Source of the DNA: Longimonas sp040409695
Lineage (GTDB): Bacteria; Bacteroidota; Rhodothermia; Rhodothermales; Salinibacteraceae
Reading direction: 5' to 3'
NCBI RefSeq assembly: GCF_040409695.1
Contig: NZ_JARWGJ010000129.1
Span: 1 to 30,418, forward strand
DNA: 30,418 bases
A program made the translations under genes and the position numbers. This document shows positions 8,376 to 14,992 of this stretch, piece after piece; within the stretch, counting starts at the first letter, position 1; every line of letters begins with the position of its first letter. The notes under the pieces were generated by a model. It saw only the letters and a list, made by a program, of their open reading frames with translations, was not told the origin of the DNA and ran no database searches.

Positions 8376-9374
8376 ATGCGCACGCGGCCCCCTGTCGGGC
8401 ATGGCATCGCGATCTACGTCGCCCTGGTGCTCATCGGGGCGTTCGGGCTCGCAGGCGCACCGTTGGCCGCCCCCCCAGCAGCTGATCGCGCTGATCCGGC
8501 TCCCGACGCCCACACCGATGCGCGCGTCGACACCCTGCGCATAGACGCCTCGCAGGTCGACACCCTGGCCACCTTCGACGACGCAACCGTCCTGCACCGC
8601 GACCCACGCGGGCGCCTCTATGTGCTCGACCCCGAGCGCCACCGGCTCTACGTACTCAACGCCGCCGGCGACCGGCAGCGCACCATAGGCGGAAGCGGAT
8701 CGCGCGCCGGACAGTTCAGCCGGCCTGCAGGCATCGACCCAACAAACGGGCAGACCCTTCTCGTTGCTGATACCGGCAACGGACGTATCCAGCGCCTCGA
8801 CGCAGACGGGCGCCCGCTGGAGCTGCTGCCGGTGTCGCATCGCGAGGAAGCGCTTGCCCCCGTCTACCGCCCAGCTCGCGACGAGCGCGCCCCAACCGGT
8901 ACCGGACGCCCCACCGCCGTGCACAGCACTGCCGGCGACGGCCTGGCGCTCATTGAGTCTGATGCCCGCGCCGTGTGGTACCTCGACCGGCAGCGCACCC
9001 TCGTGCGGCGCCTCACACCGCCCGATGTGCCGCTTGCTCGCTGGCAGCCTCACGCGATTGCGCGCAGCGCACCCGGCGATCTCTGGATCGTCGATGCCGA
9101 ACGGCCGCAGGTCCTCATCACCGATAGCTTCGGGAGTATCGTGTCTACCCATACGGCCCCCAGCGATGCCGGCCCGTTTGTGGACGTGTTCGCAACCGGG
9201 AGCGCAGTCGGACTTGTGCGCGCCGCTGGCATCACGCTGCATGATGCCAGCACGTACCGAGCACGCCAGCATATCGAGTGGCCTGCCAATGCCGCCCCTT
9301 TGCGAAGCGTAACGGCCAGCCGTGATACGCTCTACCTGCTCGCCGGCCCGCACCTCCTTTCGGTGCACCGGTAG
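8376..9374 (+). CDS. Secreted NHL-repeat beta-propeller protein
   Basis: A 332-residue predicted exported protein. From the ATG at 8376 it has a basic start, a hydrophobic run (IAIYVALVLIGAFGLAGAPLAA) and a likely cleavage point near APPAA. The mature part has repeated LYVLD / LLVAD blades. The clearest is an NHL unit, GSGSRAGQFSRPAGID then TLLVADTGNGRIQRLDADG. Such six-bladed propellers usually act as periplasmic or surface protein- or ligand-binding scaffolds. An upstream ATG at 8334 is in frame but adds 14 residues before the signal. It follows purD by 77 bases with no visible terminator, so cotranscription is possible. Specific function is unknown. Confidence 0.7.
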   Translation: MRTRPPVGHGIAIYVALVLIGAFGLAGAPLAAPPAADRADPAPDAHTDARVDTLRIDASQVDTLATFDDATVLHRDPRGRLYVLDPERHRLYVLNAAGDRQRTIGGSGSRAGQFSRPAGIDPTNGQTLLVADTGNGRIQRLDADGRPLELLPVSHREEALAPVYRPARDERAPTGTGRPTAVHSTAGDGLALIESDARAVWYLDRQRTLVRRLTPPDVPLARWQPHAIARSAPGDLWIVDAERPQVLITDSFGSIVSTHTAPSDAGPFVDVFATGSAVGLVRAAGITLHDASTYRARQHIEWPANAAPLRSVTASRDTLYLLAGPHLLSVHR

Positions 9375-9491
9375 CCCCGCTTGCCCGCTCCAGGCCGGGT
9401 AACGCTGCGGGCGCAGAAACCTACAGCTCCCTCTTTTTGTACTGCTCCCCCATTCGAAAGTACTGTATTTCCCTGTTAGATCGAGACAGTC

Positions 9492-9824
9492 ATGCAGATA
9501 GATATCACAGAGCGCGCGCAGCACCAGCTTCGCACCGTTGCCGAGGAAGAATCGGTTGCTGTAGACGACACGTACCTGCGTATTGCCGTAGTCCCCGGCG
9601 GCTGCTCGGGACTGACGTACGACCTCGGCTGGGACACCACCCTGCAGGATGCCGACGAGGCCCACCAGGTCAACGACATCACCGTCATTGCCGACCAGCG
9701 CAGTGCGCTCTATCTTGACGGGTCTGAGCTCGACTTCACCGACGGGCTCGACGGCGAGGGCTTTCACTTTGCCAACCCCCAGGCCTCGCGCACTTGTGCC
9801 TGTGGCGAATCGTTTGGCGTGTAG
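9492..9824 (+). CDS. Iron-sulfur cluster assembly protein, IscA/HesB type
   Basis: A 110-residue A-type carrier that receives Fe-S clusters from a scaffold and passes them to target enzymes. The three conserved cysteines are present: C38 in VVPGGCSGLTYDL, and C102 and C104 in the C-terminal TCACGESF. The length and the opening ITERAQHQLRTV are typical of the family. The start at 9492 is the first ATG at the family's N terminus. IscA, SufA and ErpA cannot be separated confidently from sequence alone. No isc or suf genes are adjacent. A T-rich stretch, CTCTTTTTG, lies about 60 bases upstream and may belong to the promoter. Confidence 0.92.
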   Translation: MQIDITERAQHQLRTVAEEESVAVDDTYLRIAVVPGGCSGLTYDLGWDTTLQDADEAHQVNDITVIADQRSALYLDGSELDFTDGLDGEGFHFANPQASRTCACGESFGV

Positions 9825-10148
9825 CACGACTATAACGCACAACTATAATGTAGGTCTTGCGATTCTACCGTGGAATGCCTCAAAAAAGCAGCGCCCCAGG
9901 CTATATCACGATGTCCTCTACCGGACGTCGAAAGCGCTAACGGGGGTGTATAGCATCAGATAGGACGGGCGAGGTATACGTGTGCTTCGTTGCCCTTGCC
10001 CCCTGTCGGAGTCTAATCGCCCTCCCCGTACATATCTTTTGTGGTGCTGGCTACGCTTCGCATCCCCCTGTAGCTCTTATCGCTTGCTCAGGAAACGACG
10101 GAGCGGCTTGCCTTGCCCATGTACCCTCTTAATTAACGGTGGCTGCTG
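9825..10148. other. Gene-free region before the MscS gene
   Basis: These 324 bases show no convincing coding sequence. The start is locally AT-rich, with ACTATAA twice (near 9829 and 9842), the second giving TATAAT. TATCTTTTG at 10033-10041 is one base off the Bacteroidota -7 element TAnnTTTG and could be the MscS promoter, leaving a leader of about 100 bases. No tRNA or strong terminator was found. Confidence 0.4.
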
Positions 10149-11219
10149 ATGAACGGCATTGCTGTTGACACCCTTCTGACGTCGCTTGGGCTGGTTGCGG
10201 CCGGATTCACAGGCGCTTTTCTACTGTACAGGCTCTTTCGGTGGCTCGCTACGCTGGCCGATCGCAGCCGCTTTCAGATCGACGGTCTTGTGCTCCGTAT
10301 CGTTGGGCGTCCAATTAGCGTACTGGTGGCGCTGGCGTCGGTGAACTACGCGCTCTTTCGGATTCCTGAGGTGCAGGCCCAGTTTGGGGCATGGAGCGGC
10401 GCCCAGAACGCGCTGCTTGTCATTACCGGCACGTGGATCTTCGCTAGCCTGGTGAAAGCCATCGTGCGCGAGTACGGCCTGCCGATGGCCGAGCGCACCG
10501 ACACCGATGTAGACGAGCGCGTGGTTCGCCTGCTTGACCTTACGGCCGTCTACCTGATCTGGACCGGTGGTATTCTTATCGCGTTTCGCGAGATTGGCAT
10601 TGAGATCACGGCGTTTATCGCCTCGCTTGGTATCGTGGGGCTGGCTGTGGCGCTGGCGGCTCGTACGGTGCTCTCGAACGTGCTGGCAGGTGTTACGCTC
10701 ACTGCCGACCGCAATTTCCGTGTGGGCGATCGCATCCAGGTCGGCGACTACATCGGCGATGTGCTGGAGATTAACCTGCACAAAACGGTCATTCGCACGC
10801 GCGACAACGAGATTGTGCTTATCCCGAATGATGTGCTCGGCAAGGAGGTGATCATCAACCATATGCTGCCCGAGCAGACAACGCGGATTGAGATGACGAT
10901 CGGCATTGCCTACGATGCAGATGTGGACCAGGCTACTTCTATTCTGCAGGAGATCCTCCACAACTCCGACCGCATTCACGACGATCCGCCGCCCGAAGTG
11001 AACGTGGCAGCGCTGGGTGACAACGCGATCGTTCTTCAGATTCTGGTCTGGATCGACCGCCCACGCGGCAAGCGCTCGGTGCGCGACACGGTGTACCGCA
11101 AGGCGCTGTCGCGATTTGCAGAGGCCGGCATCACGATTCCGTTTCCTCAGCGCACGCTTCATCTTGCCCCTTCTGCGCAGAACGTGTCTCTTCTTGCTGA
11201 CGGATCTGCGGCGTCATAG
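10149..11219 (+). CDS. Small-conductance mechanosensitive channel, MscS family
   Basis: A 356-residue inner-membrane channel that opens under membrane tension to release solutes after osmotic downshock, relevant for a salt-adapted cell. There are about five hydrophobic helices. The last, SLGIVGLAVALAARTVLSNVLAG, matches the glycine/alanine-rich pore helix TM3 of MscS. It is followed at once by the beta-domain signature FRVGDRIQVGDYIGDVLEINLHKTVIRT and the IPNDVL motif. A C-terminal alpha/beta domain of about 110 residues completes the vestibule. Extra N-terminal helices make it longer than E. coli MscS (286). The start at 10149 gives a short polar N terminus before helix 1. It appears monocistronic. 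Confidence 0.93.
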   Translation: MNGIAVDTLLTSLGLVAAGFTGAFLLYRLFRWLATLADRSRFQIDGLVLRIVGRPISVLVALASVNYALFRIPEVQAQFGAWSGAQNALLVITGTWIFASLVKAIVREYGLPMAERTDTDVDERVVRLLDLTAVYLIWTGGILIAFREIGIEITAFIASLGIVGLAVALAARTVLSNVLAGVTLTADRNFRVGDRIQVGDYIGDVLEINLHKTVIRTRDNEIVLIPNDVLGKEVIINHMLPEQTTRIEMTIGIAYDADVDQATSILQEILHNSDRIHDDPPPEVNVAALGDNAIVLQILVWIDRPRGKRSVRDTVYRKALSRFAEAGITIPFPQRTLHLAPSAQNVSLLADGSAAS

Positions 11220-11365
11220 CCGTAGACGCCGTGCCCGGCATAGCTCAGAGCAGGAACTACTGGCATGAAGCACACAAAGATAACAACTGCCCTTCTTTAC
11301 CCGCTTGTCTTTGAGGGATATTGTCCTGTATCATACGTGCATACGCAGTAGTCTATTGCTCCTGC

Positions 11366-11392
11366 TTGACCTGTGGGTCGCCTGCAGGTCAA
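11366..11392. promoter_or_regulatory. Inverted repeat TTGACCTG/CAGGTCAA between MscS and DoxX genes
   Basis: Perfect 8-bp arms (11366-11373 and 11385-11392) enclose 11 bases that themselves overlap the palindrome CCTGCAGG. It lies 147 bases after the MscS stop and 75 bases before doxX. It could be an operator for the DoxX gene, or a hairpin ending MscS transcripts. No T-run follows it, so an intrinsic terminator is less likely. Confidence 0.4.
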
Positions 11393-11466
11393 ATGTGGGT
11401 TAACGCCCCTGCACGTATCTCCCACCCTGAACTTCTCGCTGCACCTTTACTTACCTGATAGTACTT

Positions 11467-11901
11467 ATGCTTATCAATCTACCCGCTAAGCTTCGTGATT
11501 TTGGTCTGCTCTTGCTTCGACTGGGGGCCGGGCTCTTCATGTTTATCGGACATGGCTGGGGCAAGATCGTAGCGGGTCCGGAGCAATGGGAAGGGCTTGG
11601 GGGCACCATGGAGCTCATCGGCATCACCTTTCTTCCGGTGTTCTGGGGCTTTATGGCAGCTCTCGCCGAGTCAGTCGCTGCGGTGCTGCTTGCTGTCGGG
11701 TTCCTCACTCGCACCGCTGCGCTCCTCTTAATCGGCACGATGGGCATGGCTGCTTTCATGCACCTATCTCGCGGCGACGGGCTGTTTGGACAGGGAAGCG
11801 CCGAGATGGCCCTGCTGTACGGATTTATCTTCCTGACGTTCTTTATCACCGGCCCGGGCAAGTACAGCGTCGACGCGCTCATGGGTAACGAGCGCCGGTA
11901 A
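11467..11901 (+). CDS. DoxX family membrane protein
   Basis: A 144-residue inner-membrane protein with four hydrophobic helices. Family features are visible: LLLLRLGAGLFMFIGHGWGKI at helix 1 with the His-Gly-Trp-Lys pattern, then ESVAAVLLAVGFLTRTAALLLIGTMGMAAFM, and a last helix ALLYGFIFLTFFITGPGKYSVDALM. The final GPGKYSVD is a common close of DoxX proteins. Members are linked to thiosulfate:quinone oxidoreductase subunits, redox stress complexes or are uncharacterised; the sequence does not choose between these. The ATG at 11467 lies just before helix 1. A hairpin follows the stop by 33 bases. Confidence 0.9.
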   Translation: MLINLPAKLRDFGLLLLRLGAGLFMFIGHGWGKIVAGPEQWEGLGGTMELIGITFLPVFWGFMAALAESVAAVLLAVGFLTRTAALLLIGTMGMAAFMHLSRGDGLFGQGSAEMALLYGFIFLTFFITGPGKYSVDALMGNERR

Positions 11902-11934
11902 CCCCTTGCGCCAATCAGTCAGACGATATAATTT

Positions 11935-11961
11935 CGCTGCCCGGTGTAGGCCCGGGCAGTG
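11935..11961. terminator. Convergent hairpin, likely bidirectional terminator
   Basis: CTGCCCGG (11937-11944) pairs perfectly with CCGGGCAG (11952-11959) over a 7-base loop, and a GT and a CG pair extend the stem. It sits in the 63 bases between the convergent DoxX and DUF192 genes. No clear T-run follows on either strand, so termination is inferred from position and stem strength. Confidence 0.55.
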
Positions 11962-11964
11962 CAT

Positions 11965-12504
11965 CTACTCTTCTTCGGGATCTGCCTCATGGCGCGTCCA
12001 CACCAAGCGCTGCCCTTCGATGATTCCCACCTGGTCGGCATAGCCTGCGGGCACCTCCAGCACGTGCTGTGCCGGCACGCCCGACTGCACCTGCTCTTGC
12101 GAGTACGGACGCGTGTACTTGGTCATGGATACGATCTCGCCTTCACGGTCGGCAAAGATAATGTCGAGCGCCAGCGGCGTGTTTGCCATCCAGAAGCTCT
12201 GGGGCTGCTCCTGCTCAAAGATGAACAGCATGCCGCTGTCTTCCGGTAGCGACGTGCGCTCCATCAGTCCCCGTGCGCGTGCCGAATCGGTATCGGCAAT
12301 CTCGATGTCGAGCGTGCGCAGCGTGTCGTTCTCCTGTAAGACATGCAGGGTGCCGTCCGACCGAAAGGGAATGGGATCTTCAATCTCCTCTTGCGCATCG
12401 GCAGGGGCTCCAGCCTCTTCCTCGGCACACCCCAGCAGCACAGCGCCGCACAGCGCAAGCAGGCAGAGTGGTATGATGCGGGCAGACCAGTACGAACACG
12501 ACAT
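11965..12504 (-). CDS. DUF192 lipoprotein (second copy in operon)
   Basis: A 179-residue predicted lipoprotein. The signal peptide ends in the lipobox AVLLGC with the acylated cysteine at residue 26, followed by acidic residues. The C-terminal domain from about 60 is DUF192: LDIEIADTDSARARGLMERTSLPEDSGMLF, then FWMANTPLALDIIFAD, then TKYTRPYS. The family is widespread and small, with no firmly known biochemical role. It is last in a leftward operon, 69 bases after a paralogue with the same layout. Both keep the WM-NTPL core and the IEIADTD-ARA-GLM block, pointing to a tandem duplication. Confidence 0.88.
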   Translation of the reverse strand: MSCSYWSARIIPLCLLALCGAVLLGCAEEEAGAPADAQEEIEDPIPFRSDGTLHVLQENDTLRTLDIEIADTDSARARGLMERTSLPEDSGMLFIFEQEQPQSFWMANTPLALDIIFADREGEIVSMTKYTRPYSQEQVQSGVPAQHVLEVPAGYADQVGIIEGQRLVWTRHEADPEEE

Positions 12505-12573
12505 AAACGGGATAAGATTAGCGAAGTAGTATAAGAAAGATCGTATGCGATAATCGTGCAGCGGGGAAGCACG

Positions 12574-13101
12574 TTATTCGTCGATTCGGGTCCACCGAAT
12601 TCGCGCGTCGGTGCCAATGTTGTGGCGATCCACAAACCCGGCTCGCACCTCGACTACGTACCGGCGCGGTGCCTCCGGAGACACCTCTGCATCCGAGAAG
12701 GGACGCGTACGCTCCACAATGTTTATGATCTCTTCGTCATCGTCTACAAAAATCATATCGAGCGGGAGCGGCGTGTTGCGCATCCACATAGAACCCGTGC
12801 CGACTTCATCGAACACGAAGAGCATGCCTCTGTCATAGCTCATCGACCGGCGGTGCATAAGTCCCTGGGCCCGTGCCTGGTCGGTGTCGGCAATCTCGAT
12901 GTCGATAACAGCCAGCGTGTCGCCCTCGGCCGACTCAAACGCGAGCGTGCCATCATGCCGGAACGTAGGAGGGTCTGTGGCCGTGCCGCGGCGCTCCTCT
13001 TCGGCACATCCGGTGGAAAGGAGAACGGTGCTCACAAGCAGAGCAGCCACGAGAAGCAATGACCCCGTACAAGACCCGGAATACCCGGCAGACAACTTCA
13101 T
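12574..13101 (-). CDS. DUF192 lipoprotein (first copy in operon)
   Basis: A 175-residue predicted lipoprotein with the lipobox LSTGC (cysteine 32) and an acidic linker, then a DUF192 domain: IDIEIADTDQARAQGLMHRRSMSYDRGMLFVFDE, MWMRNTPLPLDMIFVDD and ERTRPFSD. The ATG overlaps the TGA of the upstream acetyltransferase gene by the classic ATGA four-base overlap (13098-13101), so translational coupling is likely. It is a paralogue of the next gene in the operon. Function is unknown; DUF192 proteins are small beta-rich proteins, here presumably anchored in the membrane facing the periplasm. Confidence 0.88.
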   Translation of the reverse strand: MKLSAGYSGSCTGSLLLVAALLVSTVLLSTGCAEEERRGTATDPPTFRHDGTLAFESAEGDTLAVIDIEIADTDQARAQGLMHRRSMSYDRGMLFVFDEVGTGSMWMRNTPLPLDMIFVDDDEEIINIVERTRPFSDAEVSPEAPRRYVVEVRAGFVDRHNIGTDARIRWTRIDE

Positions 13102-13598
13102 GATGATGTTGGTGATGAGGAAGATAGCGTTTTCTGCATGTAGATGACGTTCGGCAGCGGGTTCTCGTAGTAGGCGTCAATCTCTTTAAAGCCAAAGCGT
13201 CTGTAGAGGCGAAGCGCTGCGCGAAGCGTATCGAGCGTGTCAAGACGCATCGTGGAATAGCTACGGCGGCGGGCCGCGTTGAGGATTGCGTCTACGAGAG
13301 CATTCCCCCACCCGGCGTCTCGTGCTTCGGGGCGCACGTACAGCCGCTTCATCTCGCACACGTCGGGCCGATCAAGCGGCTTCAGGGCTACGCATCCAAC
13401 TGCCTCTGTGGGCAATGTTTCAGGAGGATGCGCAAGCAAGATTACCCCCTGCGGCGCAGCATACGGACCCGGAAGCGCCTGCAGTTCCTGCTCGAAGTCC
13501 TGAAAGCAGAGGTCTACGTCCAGTTCGCGCGCGTATTCGCGAAAGAGTTGCCTTGCCGTGTCGAGTTCGGCAGATGTTTGCACTGGACGAATTGGCAT
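13098..13598 (-). CDS. GNAT family N-acetyltransferase
   Basis: A 166-residue cytoplasmic acetyltransferase that would move the acetyl group of acetyl-CoA to an amine. Motif A, which binds the pyrophosphate of CoA, reads EMKRLYVRPEARDAGWGNALV. Motif B follows as MRLDTLDTLRAALRLYRRFGFKEIDAYYENP with the closing VIYMQKTL. This pattern is shared with a common GNAT subgroup of unknown substrate. The ATG at 13598 fits the family start. It is coupled to the first DUF192 gene by a four-base overlap. Its substrate cannot be told, and no link with DUF192 is known to me. Confidence 0.88.
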   Translation of the reverse strand: MPIRPVQTSAELDTARQLFREYARELDVDLCFQDFEQELQALPGPYAAPQGVILLAHPPETLPTEAVGCVALKPLDRPDVCEMKRLYVRPEARDAGWGNALVDAILNAARRRSYSTMRLDTLDTLRAALRLYRRFGFKEIDAYYENPLPNVIYMQKTLSSSSPTSS

Positions 13599-13663
13599 GC
13601 GAATATCGTGAGGTTGTTACGCGGTGTCTGAAAGCTTGGTATGTCGATTTTTTTGCTCTGGAC

Positions 13664-13686
13664 GGCATGCTACCGGGCAGCATGCC
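13664..13686. repeat. Inverted repeat GGCATGCT/AGCATGCC
   Basis: Perfect 8-bp arms with a 7-base spacer sit in the 179-base gap between the HemW-like and GNAT genes. A run of seven T/A pairs lies near 13648-13654. Nearby, TACGTA occurs twice (about 13704-13719). On the leftward strand the hairpin is followed by an A-run rather than a T-run, so it is not a classic terminator. It may be an operator for the GNAT-DUF192 operon. Confidence 0.4.
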
Positions 13687-13759
13687 CCCGGCTGGCGTAC
13701 CTGCTACGTATCACTACGTACCCGCTTACCTTTCAGACCTCAAGTAGTTTGAACGGTTT

Positions 13760-13785
13760 AGAACCTGTTTTGATTTCTTAGTTTG
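13760..13785. repeat. 21-bp dispersed repeat, copy 1 (overlaps gene end)
   Basis: The 21 bases from AGAACCTG to TTTCTTA (13760-13780) are identical to 30230-30250 in the same orientation, and the next five bases match at four positions. The last three supply the stop codon of the leftward HemW-like gene. No transposase is nearby. It may be a solo end or scar of a mobile element; that is inference. Confidence 0.6.
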
Positions 13786-14893
13786 AAAGCAGGCGCTGCA
13801 CGATAGAGTTGTAAACGAGCCATCCGGCGTTTGTCAGACGCAGCGTGTTGTCGGTGATTGGGGAGATAAGCGCGTTTTCTTGCAGCCGGTCGAGCAGCGA
13901 CGCGCGTTGCGCACGCAGGTCAACGCCGTAGACGTCGCGGTAGCGCGCCAGATTGAGTCCGTCGCGGGTACGCAGCCGCAGGGTGAGGTACTCGCCAGCC
14001 AGCGTCTCCGGGTCGACTTCCTCGCGCGTGGCAACCGGTGCACGGCCGTCGTTCAAGCGCTGCATATATACAGCAAGATCGGGTTCATTGACCCAGCGGT
14101 GGGGCTTCTCGTTGTGGCCGGGCCACCAGAAGCTGTGTGCAGCTGGCCCGATCCCGAGAAAACTGCCATGTGCCCAGTAGTTCTCGTTGTGCTGCGACCG
14201 GTGCCCCGGCCGAGACAGATGCGAAATCTCGTATGCTTCAAAGCCTTCCTCCTCCAAGTCAAGCAGTGCGTGGCGGTATTGCTTAGCGCGCGTCATTTCG
14301 GTTTCGTTGTCGCGCGGCACAGTCGGCCACTCGATGAGCGTAATGTGCGGTACCTCAAGCGCAACAGCTTCGCGCAGCGTCTCTTGCCACATTTCAAGGG
14401 TCGACTCGGCCCATCCAAAAGCAATATCTACTGATATATTGTCGATACCAGCTGCCCGGCTACGCGCCACCGCTGGCTCGATATGATGGGCCTGATGCGG
14501 TGCGCCGATCGTACTCAGTTCTTCATCAAAGAACGAAAGCGCGGCAAGGCTAACCCGGTTGAATCCCATTGCCGCCACCTTCTGCATATACGCGTCAGAG
14601 GCATCCCGAGGATTCACTTCAATGGTGACCTCTGCCGTTCCCTCTACATCGAATACGCGTACTTTCTCGGCTACCGTCTCCAAGTCGGAGATCGGAACCA
14701 ATGAGGGGCGTCCGCCGCCCACGTAGATCGACGATATTCCAGCCGTGCTGTGCGCAGCCTCGTACTGATCCAGTTCGCTGACCAGCGCACGCGCAAACGC
14801 ATCGTAATCGGGCCGGTGCGATGCCACGACAACGGAGTCGTCATAGGCGCGATCGCTTTTGCGGAATGGGACGTGTATATAGAGACCAGCCAT
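13778..14893 (-). CDS. HemW-like protein lacking radical-SAM cluster cysteines
   Basis: A 371-residue protein with the HemW/coproporphyrinogen-oxidase-like architecture: start GLYIHVPF, IYVGGG near 56-61, TIEVNP at 90-95, DNISVDIAFG near 151-160, and the C-terminal block YEISHLSRPGHRSQHNENYW with GIGPAAHS, then a winged-helix-like tail. HemW normally binds a [4Fe-4S] cluster through CxxxCxxC. Here those positions hold R11, R15 and D18 at exact spacing. GGGTP reads GGGRP (R62) and the usual GLPGQT reads GWAEST. The heme-associated HNxxYW motif (235-240) is intact. Radical-SAM catalysis is therefore unlikely, while heme or other ligand binding may persist. The ATG at 14893 was chosen because the family N terminus begins there; the frame is open to 14968. 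The stop lies inside a dispersed repeat. Confidence 0.85.
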   Translation of the reverse strand: MAGLYIHVPFRKSDRAYDDSVVVASHRPDYDAFARALVSELDQYEAAHSTAGISSIYVGGGRPSLVPISDLETVAEKVRVFDVEGTAEVTIEVNPRDASDAYMQKVAAMGFNRVSLAALSFFDEELSTIGAPHQAHHIEPAVARSRAAGIDNISVDIAFGWAESTLEMWQETLREAVALEVPHITLIEWPTVPRDNETEMTRAKQYRHALLDLEEEGFEAYEISHLSRPGHRSQHNENYWAHGSFLGIGPAAHSFWWPGHNEKPHRWVNEPDLAVYMQRLNDGRAPVATREEVDPETLAGEYLTLRLRTRDGLNLARYRDVYGVDLRAQRASLLDRLQENALISPITDNTLRLTNAGWLVYNSIVQRLLSN

Positions 14894-14992
14894 AGCAAAG
14901 AGTGGTTGTGTTACGGAATAAAGAGTTGAGGCTGCTTGTTTATCTTGAATGTAGATTCCACGCTCCACGCTGCAGATAGGCTCGTCTTGTGT

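Noticed and set aside
8345..8380. tRNA-like string TGGTGTAATTGGTATAGAGGGA
   Set aside because: It recalls a tRNA D-arm, but no anticodon or T-arm stem follows, and the region leads directly into the NHL gene.
8325..9842. 505-residue leftward open frame
   Set aside because: It overlaps the NHL-repeat and IscA-type genes in antisense and has no recognisable domain.
11235..11260. GCATAGCTCAG string like a tRNA D-arm
   Set aside because: No cloverleaf partner stems could be found around it.
14820..14893. Frameshift or sequencing error hiding the HemW-like cysteines
   Set aside because: The frame is continuous, spacing is exact, and restoring the three cysteines needs at least four separate base changes plus more at GGGRP.
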